Shown: positions 9,804-18,973, counted from the stretch's first letter. The stretch: 44,121 nucleotides of DNA from Tannerellaceae bacterium (GCA_031266215.1 JAISBL010000071.1:1-44121); one strand, 5' to 3'. Numbers and translations: made by a program. The notes: generated from the letters alone by a model not told the origin.

Positions 9804-11174
9804 ATGGCTCAGCAAAACACACAGTCGCTTAAAGTCGGAATGACCTTTATGGCGATCATCTTCTTCGTTCTCGGATTCATCACCAACTTTAACATGGCGC
9901 TCAAGGATCAGGTGCAAACCACATTTGACCTCAGCGCCACAATGGCCCAGTTGGTCAACGGGGTTTTCTTTTTCGCCTACTTCTGCTTTTCGCTGGTCTG
10001 CGGCGGATTTATAAGGAAGATAGGATACAAGAACGGCGTAATATCAGGGCTTCTGCTGGTAGCCGCGGGCAGCTTCCTGTTTTACCCTGCCGTTGCGGGG
10101 ACGCCTTCCTACGCCCTATTCCTGACTGCGATCTTCATAATGGCGACAGGCGTCGTTTTCCTCCAGACAGCGGCCAATCCTTATGTGGTTGTCCTTGGGG
10201 CTCCCGAGACGGCCCCGGCCCGCCTGACCACAGTGCAGGCCATGAACAGCATCGCCACCACGATCGCCCCGTTCCTTGTAGGGCTTTTCATCCTCACGCC
10301 GGCTTCGCTGGCGATGGGGCCCGGAGCGGTTCAGATGCCTTTTGTTATAATAGGCTCGCTGGTATTGCTGATTGCGGCTGGCGTCTACCTGTCCAGACTC
10401 CCCGGCATTGAACAATCGGATACGGGCGGCAAGAAAGTATGGCAGTACCCGCAGGTTTTGCTTGGCGCCCTGGGCATCTTCTGTTATGTAGGGGCAGAGG
10501 TAGGATGCTCCACGCAGATAGTCCCATATCTCGAAACGGGCGGTTTCTCAAAGGGCGAGGCAGGGCGGATTGTAGCCATCTACTGGGCCGGAGGCATGAT
10601 CGGGCGTTTCCTGGGTTCGTTCATGCTAAGTTCCCTCAGCAATTCCCGGAAATACCTTTATTCGTCGGCCATACTGCTCTTCTCCTTTTTCGCGGGCTGG
10701 TTTATTTTCAGTTCGCAGATAGTGGAAGGCAGGTTCGTTTTTCATTCGCAACTCCTTCACGGCATGATATTTTTCGGCATGGCTATAGTCAATTTCCTTG
10801 CTATGATAGCCGGCAGAGGAAATCCTAATGTATCTTTGGGCGTTTTTGGCATAGCAGGAGCTTTACTGGCGGCAGCGGCTTTCGTCCTTCCGATTCCTCT
10901 GGGGATGTGGACTTTGCTGGGTGTAGGATTCTTCAATTCCATCATGTTCCCGACCATATTCTCGCTTGGGGTCCGCGATCTTGATCCGACCGAAATGCCT
11001 CTGGCATCGGGCATGATAAATACGCTGATCGTCGGAGGGGCTGTTGTTCCACTGGCTATGGGTTGGTTCACCGACCATATAAGCGTGCGTTCGGCCCTTA
11101 TCCTGCCCGTTATATGCTTTGCATACATAGCTTTTTTCGGGCTTAAGGGCAGTAAGATCAGGAGGAGGGTTTAG
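9804..11174 (+). CDS. MFS sugar transporter (FucP/glucose-galactose permease type)
   Basis: 12-TM-like hydrophobic profile; FFFAYFCFSLVCGGFIRKIGYKNGVISGLLL and FLQTAANPYVVVLGAPETAPARLTTVQAMNSIATTIAP motifs. Confidence 0.9.
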   Translation: MAQQNTQSLKVGMTFMAIIFFVLGFITNFNMALKDQVQTTFDLSATMAQLVNGVFFFAYFCFSLVCGGFIRKIGYKNGVISGLLLVAAGSFLFYPAVAGTPSYALFLTAIFIMATGVVFLQTAANPYVVVLGAPETAPARLTTVQAMNSIATTIAPFLVGLFILTPASLAMGPGAVQMPFVIIGSLVLLIAAGVYLSRLPGIEQSDTGGKKVWQYPQVLLGALGIFCYVGAEVGCSTQIVPYLETGGFSKGEAGRIVAIYWAGGMIGRFLGSFMLSSLSNSRKYLYSSAILLFSFFAGWFIFSSQIVEGRFVFHSQLLHGMIFFGMAIVNFLAMIAGRGNPNVSLGVFGIAGALLAAAAFVLPIPLGMWTLLGVGFFNSIMFPTIFSLGVRDLDPTEMPLASGMINTLIVGGAVVPLAMGWFTDHISVRSALILPVICFAYIAFFGLKGSKIRRRV

Positions 11175-11211
11175 TAAGTAGAATATTATTCACCAATAAA
11201 AAATAAAGTTT

Positions 11212-11850
11212 ATGAAATCAACATCTGGCATCAGAGCCGCATTCGTTTTCGCATTCTCAGTCATGTTCATGTGTGTTTCCGCCCAAAAGAAAGATATGGG
11301 CGTATTTGATGGTTACGGCGACGTAGGCAACCCCAAACTGACAGGCAGCTTCAGCTACGACCAGTCTTCCGGGGCTTACACTATCTCCGGCGGAGGCATC
11401 AATATCTGGAATGGGAGCGATCAGTTTTTCTATGCGTGGAAGAAAGTGAACGGTAACTTCTCGCTCACGGCAAAGGTGGCTTTTGAGGGTAAGGGTGTAG
11501 ACCCGCACCGTAAAATCGGAGTTATGATACGCCAGTCTCTTACCGGGGAGGCGAAGTACGCTGATGTTGCCATTCATGGCGACGGACTGACTTCACTGCA
11601 ATACCGTTCCGAAAACGCAGGCCAGACCAAAGAGGTCGTAGGCCCAAAGGGCGGCAATTACGTCACCCTGGAAAAGGTCGGTAATAAGATCCGTATGAGA
11701 ACGGCTACGGATGCGGCCCCACAGGAAGTGACGGGAGAAATAGAGCTGGATTTCACAGGTACTTTCTATGTAGGTATTTTCATCGGCTCCCACAATACCG
11801 ACGTGCTCGAGACAGCGCATTTCACCAGCGTAGAATATAAAAAGTTATAA
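11212..11850 (+). CDS. secreted protein with DUF1349-like beta-sandwich domain
   Basis: Signal peptide then GDVGNPKLTGSFSYD...GGGINIWNGSDQFFYAWKK...IGVMIRQSL...DGLTSLQYRSE; homologous to the C-terminal domain of the next CDS. Confidence 0.75.
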   Translation: MKSTSGIRAAFVFAFSVMFMCVSAQKKDMGVFDGYGDVGNPKLTGSFSYDQSSGAYTISGGGINIWNGSDQFFYAWKKVNGNFSLTAKVAFEGKGVDPHRKIGVMIRQSLTGEAKYADVAIHGDGLTSLQYRSENAGQTKEVVGPKGGNYVTLEKVGNKIRMRTATDAAPQEVTGEIELDFTGTFYVGIFIGSHNTDVLETAHFTSVEYKKL

Positions 11851-11872
11851 CCACACTTAAATCTCTGTTTTT

Positions 11873-13390
11873 ATGACATACAAATCAATTGCATTATGCC
11901 TTGCGGCCTGCCTTTCTGTTCCCGCCGTTATTGCGCAGCAGAATTTTGGGCGCGGCCCGAGGGTTGTCAGTATACTCGAAGTATACGACGTAAGTACAGG
12001 CTCCCGCAGGGTAGTCAAAGAATTTAACGGCACTATCGAAGCCCCTAACTGGACTCCCGACGGCAAATGGCTCGTGTATAACAGTAACGGACAGCTTTAC
12101 CGTATATCTCCCGACCTGCCCGGCGCCAGTCAGGAAGCAATCAATACCGATTACGTAACGAGTTGCAATAACGACCATGTAATAAGCGCCGACGGTAAGT
12201 TCATCGCCCTCAGCAGCAGTCCGGCCGAAGACCGGCGTTCACGCGTCTATGTCGTGCCGATAGAGGGAGGCGTCCCCCGGCTGGTAACTCCCATAGGCCC
12301 CAGCTATCTTCATGGTATCAGTCCGGATAATAACTTCCTTGCCTATTGCGCCGACCGTAACGGCAACTACGATATCTACGTCACCCCTACCCTTGGCGGA
12401 CGTGAACGGAGACTGACTACGGCCGAAGACCTCGACGACGGTCCTGAATATTCGCCCGACGGCAAACACATCTGGTTTAATTCCGTACGTACCGGACTGA
12501 TGCAGGTGTGGAGGATGAAAGCCGACGGGTCTGAACAAACGCAGATGACCTTTGACGAGGATCGTAACTCATGGTTCCCGCATGTTTCTCCCGACGGCAA
12601 ACAGGTAGTCTACATCACCTACCGCAAGGGAGACCTGGAGCCAAACCAGCATCTGCCCAACAAGAACGTAGAACTTCGCCTCATGCCCGCTGCCGGCGGA
12701 TCGCCCAGGACTGTTGTCGAACTGTTCGGCGGACAGGGAACGATCAATGTAAATTCATGGGCGCCCGACAGCCGGCGTTTCGCTTTTGTAAGCTACCGGC
12801 TCGAAGCCCCTACCGCTCCCGTGCAGATACCCGCCCAGTTTACCGGCTCAGGTGACGTAGGAGCAGTGAAGTCGAAAGGTTCCTATAAGTATGACTCCTC
12901 CACAGGCCGCTATTCCATAACCGGCGGAGGCGAAAACCTCTGGGCGCAGGCCGATGAGTTTTATTATGTATGGAGAAAAGACAGCACCGACTTTACCCTA
13001 TCGACCACCCTTGCATTTAACGAAAAAGAGGGCAACGCCCACAAAAAGACGGGCCTCATGATACGTGAGTCGCTTGCTCCCGACGCTAAATACGTGGATA
13101 TAGCCATCCATGCCGACGGGCTTACATCCTTGCAATACCGCTCTGAAACAGGAGGAATAACCCGTGAGATCACCACGCTCACAAAAGGAGCCGACCACAT
13201 CGTACTGATCCGCAAGGGCACAAAGCTGACCATGCGCACGGCTGTCGGTGGAACGCCACGTCAGGACAATGCCTCGATCGAGATTGACCTCCCAAAGGAG
13301 TTTTACATCGGCATGTTTGTATGCGCCCATGAAGCAGGCGTCACCCGCACCGCTGATTTTTCGGAGGTGAGATATATCAGACAGCAATAA
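11873..13390 (+). CDS. secreted TolB-like beta-propeller protein with C-terminal DUF1349-like domain
   Basis: Repeated SPDGK/WTPDGKWLVY/YSPDGKHIWF propeller blades, then GDVGAVKSKGSYKYD...IAIHADGLTSLQYRSE domain. Confidence 0.85.
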   Translation: MTYKSIALCLAACLSVPAVIAQQNFGRGPRVVSILEVYDVSTGSRRVVKEFNGTIEAPNWTPDGKWLVYNSNGQLYRISPDLPGASQEAINTDYVTSCNNDHVISADGKFIALSSSPAEDRRSRVYVVPIEGGVPRLVTPIGPSYLHGISPDNNFLAYCADRNGNYDIYVTPTLGGRERRLTTAEDLDDGPEYSPDGKHIWFNSVRTGLMQVWRMKADGSEQTQMTFDEDRNSWFPHVSPDGKQVVYITYRKGDLEPNQHLPNKNVELRLMPAAGGSPRTVVELFGGQGTINVNSWAPDSRRFAFVSYRLEAPTAPVQIPAQFTGSGDVGAVKSKGSYKYDSSTGRYSITGGGENLWAQADEFYYVWRKDSTDFTLSTTLAFNEKEGNAHKKTGLMIRESLAPDAKYVDIAIHADGLTSLQYRSETGGITREITTLTKGADHIVLIRKGTKLTMRTAVGGTPRQDNASIEIDLPKEFYIGMFVCAHEAGVTRTADFSEVRYIRQQ

Positions 13391-13426
13391 CCCTCTGTAT
13401 TATTTACTTCAAACCAACATAGTATC

Positions 13427-14020
13427 ATGATAAAGAAAACAGCTTTTCTCCTGTGCCTGCTCCTCATTGCTATTTCCCCGAAAGCCCAGACAGGGCAGAT
13501 CAGCGAAGGGAGTATCATTAACGGAACCAACGGCAAACCGGCCGGCGTGGTCTACCAGTACGATCCCGCTACGGCTACAGGATATATGGTAAGCCTTGTG
13601 GAGACGCAACTGCCCTGGGGGGATACCGGTACAAACATCGACCGCCTCGACGACCACATCAACAGCGCACTTGCCGGGCAGGAACTTTCGGGGTTAGTCA
13701 ACACCGCCGCTATCGTATCGCAACTGGGCGCAAAAACCCCGTATGCGGCCCGCTGGTGTTTTGAACTCAATGCCGGAGGGCTCACCGGATGGTACCTGCC
13801 TTCCTGCGGCGAATTAAACATACTCCTCTCCAAAAAGCAGATCGTGAATCAGGCCCTCGAAAAAGCCAAAGCCCCGCGCATAGCCAATGCCTGGCACTGG
13901 TCGAGTTCCGAAGGCGACGACACTCTTTCGTGGAACGTCAATATGTCGGGCGGCGATAACTATCCGGCCGATAAAAGCGCAACCCGGCAGGTTCGTGCAA
14001 TCCGGAAGTTTTACAAGTAA
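13427..14020 (+). CDS. secreted DUF1566 (Lcl C-terminal-like) protein
   Basis: Signal peptide; GWYLPSCGELNILLSKK...WHWSSSE...TRQVRAIRKF typical of DUF1566. Confidence 0.7.
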   Translation: MIKKTAFLLCLLLIAISPKAQTGQISEGSIINGTNGKPAGVVYQYDPATATGYMVSLVETQLPWGDTGTNIDRLDDHINSALAGQELSGLVNTAAIVSQLGAKTPYAARWCFELNAGGLTGWYLPSCGELNILLSKKQIVNQALEKAKAPRIANAWHWSSSEGDDTLSWNVNMSGGDNYPADKSATRQVRAIRKFYK

Positions 14021-14077
14021 CGTATTCCTTATAAGAGAATACCATGCACAAGGTATTCCGCGCATACCGGCTTGTCG

Positions 14078-14085
14078 TATCTTTG
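14078..14085 (+). promoter_or_regulatory. Bacteroidetes -7 promoter element (TAnnTTTG)
   Basis: TATCTTTG about 23 bp upstream of the internal ATG at 14109. Confidence 0.5.
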
Positions 14086-14108
14086 CGCTTCACGTGAATC
14101 GCGCAATT

Positions 14109-14759
14109 ATGAGGACAGTTATTTTAGCGGATAATCAGGATATAACGAAGACCGGCATGCAGTATTTGTGCAGCCGTATCTCGGAGGCCGGCCCGGTGCA
14201 GCATGCGGCAGACAAGAAAGCGTTGATCCGGCTGCTTTCTTCTGCCGCGCATGCTGTGGTGATACTTGATTATACGCTTTTCGACCTTTCAGGCGTGGAA
14301 GAATTGTTGATTCTGCACGATCGTTTCCACGCAGACTGGATACTTTTCAGCGAAGACCTGAGCCTCGACTTTATCCGCCAGGTGACATTTCATGATGAAG
14401 CGTTTTCGATCGTATTGAAAGACTGCCTTCTGGAAGAGATAGAAGTAGCGCTCAGGCTCGCCATACTGAAGTCTGAGCGCTACATCTGCCGCCGGGTCAC
14501 CAATCTTCTGCAGAATAACAAAAAACACTCCGGCATAGACGAACGTCCCGCGCTTACATCCACCGAATGGGAAATACTGAAGCTGATCGCCCTGGGCAGG
14601 ACTACAAAAGAAATCGCCGAAGAACGTTTCTCCAGCGCCCACACGATTACCACACATCGCAAGAACATCTTCCGCAAACTGGACGTCAACAACGTGCATG
14701 AAGCCACCAAGTACGCCCTGCGCGCCGGGATAATAGACCTGGCGGAATACTACATCTGA
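14109..14759 (+). CDS. LuxR-type DNA-binding response regulator
   Basis: MRTVILADNQDITKTG receiver start, VVILDYTLFD phospho-acceptor region, LTSTEWEILKLIALGRTTKEIAEERFSSAHTITTHRKNIFRKLDVNN HTH. The ORF track start at 13887 overlaps the upstream gene; 14109 preferred. Confidence 0.9.
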   Translation: MRTVILADNQDITKTGMQYLCSRISEAGPVQHAADKKALIRLLSSAAHAVVILDYTLFDLSGVEELLILHDRFHADWILFSEDLSLDFIRQVTFHDEAFSIVLKDCLLEEIEVALRLAILKSERYICRRVTNLLQNNKKHSGIDERPALTSTEWEILKLIALGRTTKEIAEERFSSAHTITTHRKNIFRKLDVNNVHEATKYALRAGIIDLAEYYI

Positions 14760-15060
14760 CGTAAACGCTATCGGGATAAAGAAGAAAAGGCAATTCTCCA
14801 AAAGACTTCAATATAAAACTTCAATATCATTCTTAAATACGCGCTCGTATTATTGACAAAGGATCAGGCCTGTTCCTGCAGTAACAAACGGAAAAGATTC
14901 ATGGCCGCGTTAAATCAGGTATATCGGCATGATTTACATGAGTTTTAAATGCATTTGCCCTACGGCGGGGATTGGGACAAGTGTCTCAAACAGGTATTTG
15001 CTTTGATTCCCGGAAAAACGGGTATCTGTTGATAAAAATCTTCAGATGGCCGGCAAATTA

Positions 15061-15416
15061 GTACCTTCTTTTAGCCGAAAAGTAGGTACGTTTAACCGAT
15101 TCGTACCTGCTTTTAAGCCAAACGTAGGTACGTTTAACCGATTCGTACCTACTTTAAGCCAACCGTAGGTACGTTTAATTGATTCGTACCTACTTTTAAG
15201 GTTAACGTATGTACTTTTAATCGATTCGTACCTACTTTTAAGGTTAACTTAAGTACGTTTTGCCTAAAAGTACATACGTTTCGACGAAAAGGAAATGCGT
15301 TTCGGCGGAAAGGAAATGCGTTTCGGCGAGAAGGAAGTATGTTTGGACGATAAGGAACTACTTTCAGACGAAAAGCAGGTGCTTTTCGTCTGAAAGTAGC
15401 TATTTCCCGGCGGAAT
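15061..15416. repeat. 21-bp-period minisatellite, 17 units
   Basis: Manual phasing gives 16 units of 21 nt and one of 20 nt, e.g. GTACCTACTTTTAAGCCAAAC / GTAGGTACGTTTAACCGATTC, grading into GGAAATGCGTTTCGGCGGAAA. Confidence 0.92.
15358..15399. other. perfect 19-bp inverted repeat with 4-nt loop
   Basis: CTACTTTCAGACGAAAAGC-AGGT-GCTTTTCGTCTGAAAGTAG. Confidence 0.9.
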
Positions 15417-15693
15417 AGTAACAATAATGCTGGCACATATAGCCTAAAAAAGCAGATACGTTTCGGAATGCCTGACGGACATTTGAAAATGTTTTTTCCT
15501 ATTGATATACAAGTCCTAACGGACTATTCTTAGCCAAAACTCAGGTTTATAAAAAGCATTCCGGGTTACAACAAAACGTCACCGCCTGTTTCACCCTCCG
15601 GTAAAATACACCTGCACAAAGCCTTTCTTAATGCAATTTATCTGTATTCCTGCGCTTTTTATATGATCCGTTACGGAATATCAGACCTTAATT

Positions 15694-15765
15694 ATGAGGA
15701 CAATTATGTTTTTAGCGGACAGTAATGGTTTTTTCCAATATAAGCTTTTTTGTTTGTCCAAATAA
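15694..15765 (+). pseudogene. remnant of the 5' end of a LuxR-type response regulator gene
   Basis: AATTATGAGGACAATTATGTTTTTAGCGGAC closely matches AATTATGAGGACAGTTATTTTAGCGGAT at 14105 onward; reads MRTIMFLADSNGFFQYKLFCLSK-stop versus MRTVILADNQD. Confidence 0.55.
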
Positions 15766-15871
15766 AGATAGCAACTCCACTAAGTGCGTGGCAGGCAGAT
15801 TTATTGCGTCGTATGTTTCCTGCCTTGGGATTTAATTCTTTCCTTTGCCATGCTAATAAAATAAAGAAGTA

Positions 15872-17239
15872 ATGAATACTAAAAAGTTTTTACTCCAGGA
15901 AAAAGACATACCTGTGGCATGGTATAATATTGCTGCGGATATGGAGAACAAACCGCGCCCGATACTTAATCCGGCGACTAAGGAACCTGTCGGCGAGGAA
16001 GATCTTTATCCCTTGTTCGCTCAAGAGCTTGCACGGCAGGAATTGAACCAGACGGATGCGTGGATTGAAATACCCGATGAGGTACGCGATATGTATAAGA
16101 TATGGCGCCCAACTCCACTGGTGCGCGCCTATGGGCTGGAGAAAGCCCTTGATACGCCGGCGCATATATACTTCAAGAACGAAAGCGTCAGTCCGGTTGG
16201 CTCGCATAAACTCAACTCTGCTATTGCACAGGCTTATTTCTGCAAAAAAGAAGGCGTTACCAACATTACAACCGAGACGGGAGCCGGACAGTGGGGGGCT
16301 GCTATGGCTTATGCCGCAAATGCATTCGGACTGGAACTGGCGGTTTATATGGTTAAGGTGAGCTATCTTCAGAAACCTTACCGGCGTTCAGTTATGCAGA
16401 CCTTCGGGGCTCAGGTTATAGCTTCGCCGAGTATGAGCACCAAGGCCGGACGTAAGATTCTGACCGGGAATCCTAACTACCAGGGAAGCCTGGGTACGGC
16501 CATATCCGAGGCGGTTGAGCTTGCAATCCAGACACCTGACTGCAAATATACGCTTGGCAGTGTACTTAACCATGTTATGCTGCATCAGACGGTTATAGGG
16601 CTGGAAGCAGAAAAACAGATGGAGATGGCGGGCGAATATCCCGAAATAGTGATCGGCTGCTTTGGCGGCGGTTCCAACTTTTCAGGCATTTCTTTCCCCT
16701 TCATGCGACATAAATTGAAGGCTGGTAAAGACATTCGCATCATTGCCGCCGAACCTGAGTCATGCCCGAAGCTGACTCGCGGTGAGTTTCAATATGACTT
16801 TGGCGACGAGGCAGGTTATACGCCGCTTATCCCGATGTTTACGCTCGGTCATACTTTTTCGCCAGCGCATATACATGCCGGTGGACTGAGGTATCATGGC
16901 GCAGGGGCCATTGTTAGTCAGTTGCGCAGGGATGGCCTGATGGAAGCTGCCGACATACCGCAGTTGGAGACTTTTGACGCCGCCACATTGTTTGCCCGTA
17001 CAGAGGGGATAATACCCGCTCCCGAATCAGCGCACGCCATTGCCGTAGCAATACGTGAAGCAAGGCAGGCCAAGGAGGAGGGTAACAGAAAAGTGATACT
17101 ATTTAACCTCTCAGGCCACGGACTTATCGACATGGCGGCTTACGATCAGTATTTTGCCGGTGATTTGATGAATTACGAACTTACCGACGAGGATCTGGAA
17201 GTGAATCTGGCCGGACTGGACAGGATAATCACTCAATGA
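15872..17239 (+). CDS. trpB: tryptophan synthase beta chain, TrpB2-type
   Basis: RPTPLVRAYGLEKAL, SHKLNSAIAQAYF, TETGAGQWGAAMAYA, CFGGGSNFSG; long N-terminus typical of TrpB2. Confidence 0.92.
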   Translation: MNTKKFLLQEKDIPVAWYNIAADMENKPRPILNPATKEPVGEEDLYPLFAQELARQELNQTDAWIEIPDEVRDMYKIWRPTPLVRAYGLEKALDTPAHIYFKNESVSPVGSHKLNSAIAQAYFCKKEGVTNITTETGAGQWGAAMAYAANAFGLELAVYMVKVSYLQKPYRRSVMQTFGAQVIASPSMSTKAGRKILTGNPNYQGSLGTAISEAVELAIQTPDCKYTLGSVLNHVMLHQTVIGLEAEKQMEMAGEYPEIVIGCFGGGSNFSGISFPFMRHKLKAGKDIRIIAAEPESCPKLTRGEFQYDFGDEAGYTPLIPMFTLGHTFSPAHIHAGGLRYHGAGAIVSQLRRDGLMEAADIPQLETFDAATLFARTEGIIPAPESAHAIAVAIREARQAKEEGNRKVILFNLSGHGLIDMAAYDQYFAGDLMNYELTDEDLEVNLAGLDRIITQ

Positions 17240-17247
17240 TAAATAAG

Positions 17248-17280
17248 GGGTTGTGTCATCTGCGTGCTTTTGACACACCC
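17248..17280 (+). terminator. rho-independent-type terminator after trpB
   Basis: GGGTTGTGTCA ... TGACACACCC followed by TCTTTTAGTTT. Confidence 0.6.
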
Positions 17281-17341
17281 TCTTTTAGTTTCCGTAAATT
17301 TATACTCCTTGAAAACAAACTAAATATCAACACTTATTTTT

Positions 17342-18973
17342 ATGAACAACGCTATTTTTAAATTTGCTAAACCTGTAAACGAACCGGTAAAAGCCTATGC
17401 CGCCGGAAGCGCCGACAAAACATCTCTTAAAAACGCTCTGAAACAATTATCATCTGAGGAATGGGATATTCCGTTAGTGATCGGAGGTAAGGAAATACGG
17501 ACCGGAAATACCGGGAAAGTTGTTATGCCGCATGATCACAGGCACGTGCTGGCTACGTATCATAAAGCCGGCGAAAAAGAAGTGCAGATGGCCATCGACG
17601 CTGCAATGAAAGCGCACCGTGAGTGGTCTGAACTTCCGTGGGTCGAACGGGCTTCGGTCATGATGCGTATTGCCGAGCTTATATCGACGCGTTATCGTTA
17701 CCTTGTGAATGCGTCCCTTATGCTGGGGCAGAGTAAGAATCCGATGCAGGCCGAGATTGATGCGCCCTGCGAATTGATAGATTTCCTCCGGTTCAGCGCT
17801 TATTACGCCGGACAGATATATGAAGAACAGCCCTATTCCGATGCCGGGATAATCAACCGGATGGAATACCGTGCGCTGGAAGGTTTTGTGTTCTCGCTCA
17901 CTCCGTTTAATTTCACATCAATAGCAGGTAATCTCAATCTGGCTCCTGCCATGATGGGTAACGTAGCAGTGTGGAAACCGTCTACTACCGCTATCCATTC
18001 CAATTATCTCCTGATGAAGATATTTCAGGAAGCCGGATTGCCCGACGGAGTTGTAAACTTCATTCCCGGACAGGGAAGCGTGATAGGTAAAGTCGTCACC
18101 TCCAGCAGTGACCTGGCAGGGTTCCATTTTACCGGTTCTACCGGAACATTTAATAAGCTGTGGCTCCAGATGGCAGAAAATCTGGGTAGTTACAAATCAT
18201 ATCCGAAGATAGTAGGCGAAACCGGGGGTAAGAACTTCATCTTCGTACACCCGACAGCCGAGGCGGCTGACGTAGCTACAGCTATCGTACGCGGGGCATT
18301 TGAGTATCAGGGTCAGAAATGCTCTGCCGGTTCGCGCGCCTATATCCCATCGTCCCTATGGAATGAGATAAAGGAAAGGACAGGCGAGATGCTGAAAGAG
18401 ATCCGGATGGGTGATGTGCAGGACTTCTCCAACTTTGTTAACGCCGTAATTGATGAGACTTCGTTTGATAACATCATGGGATACATAGAACATGCACGTC
18501 AGGCGCCGGATGCAGAGATACTATTTGGCGGGAAGGGAGATAAATCCGTGGGTTACTATATCGAACCAACGGTCATACTGACCACTAACCCGGCATTTAA
18601 GACCATGAAGGAAGAAATATTCGGCCCGGTCATTACCATTTATGTGTATGAGGATAGCAAATACGAAGAAACTCTGGATATCTGCGATCGTACTTCGCCT
18701 TACGGGCTGACCGGATCAATATTCGCGCGCGACCGTTACGCCATAGATACGGCATTCAATAAGCTGCGTTACTCGGCAGGCAACTTTTACATAAACGACA
18801 AACCAACCGGGGCGGTGATTGCACAGCAGCCTTTCGGAGGCTCTCGTGCTTCGGGTACTAATGATAAAGCCGGCGGCCCGTTGAATCTGATCCGCTGGAC
18901 AAACCCGCGCACTATAAAGGAAACTCTTGTGCCGCCGACGGATTATACATATCCATTTCTTGGAGAGAACTAA
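17342..18973 (+). CDS. pruA: L-glutamate gamma-semialdehyde (1-pyrroline-5-carboxylate) dehydrogenase
   Basis: SLTPFNFTSIAGNLNLAPAMMGN, GETGGKNFIFVHPTA, EYQGQKCSAGSRAYIP; next to proline dehydrogenase. Confidence 0.95.
   Translation: MNNAIFKFAKPVNEPVKAYAAGSADKTSLKNALKQLSSEEWDIPLVIGGKEIRTGNTGKVVMPHDHRHVLATYHKAGEKEVQMAIDAAMKAHREWSELPWVERASVMMRIAELISTRYRYLVNASLMLGQSKNPMQAEIDAPCELIDFLRFSAYYAGQIYEEQPYSDAGIINRMEYRALEGFVFSLTPFNFTSIAGNLNLAPAMMGNVAVWKPSTTAIHSNYLLMKIFQEAGLPDGVVNFIPGQGSVIGKVVTSSSDLAGFHFTGSTGTFNKLWLQMAENLGSYKSYPKIVGETGGKNFIFVHPTAEAADVATAIVRGAFEYQGQKCSAGSRAYIPSSLWNEIKERTGEMLKEIRMGDVQDFSNFVNAVIDETSFDNIMGYIEHARQAPDAEILFGGKGDKSVGYYIEPTVILTTNPAFKTMKEEIFGPVITIYVYEDSKYEETLDICDRTSPYGLTGSIFARDRYAIDTAFNKLRYSAGNFYINDKPTGAVIAQQPFGGSRASGTNDKAGGPLNLIRWTNPRTIKETLVPPTDYTYPFLGEN

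Noticed and set aside
15061-15416. Possible CRISPR array
   Set aside because: No alternation of a conserved repeat with unique spacers; the whole 21-nt unit repeats contiguously and no cas genes are in the window.
15149-15436. 95-aa minus-strand ORF with heptad repeats
   Set aside because: Arises from the 21-bp period (any stop-free frame stays open); no clear ribosome-binding site or non-repeat domain. Treated as repeat DNA rather than a CDS.
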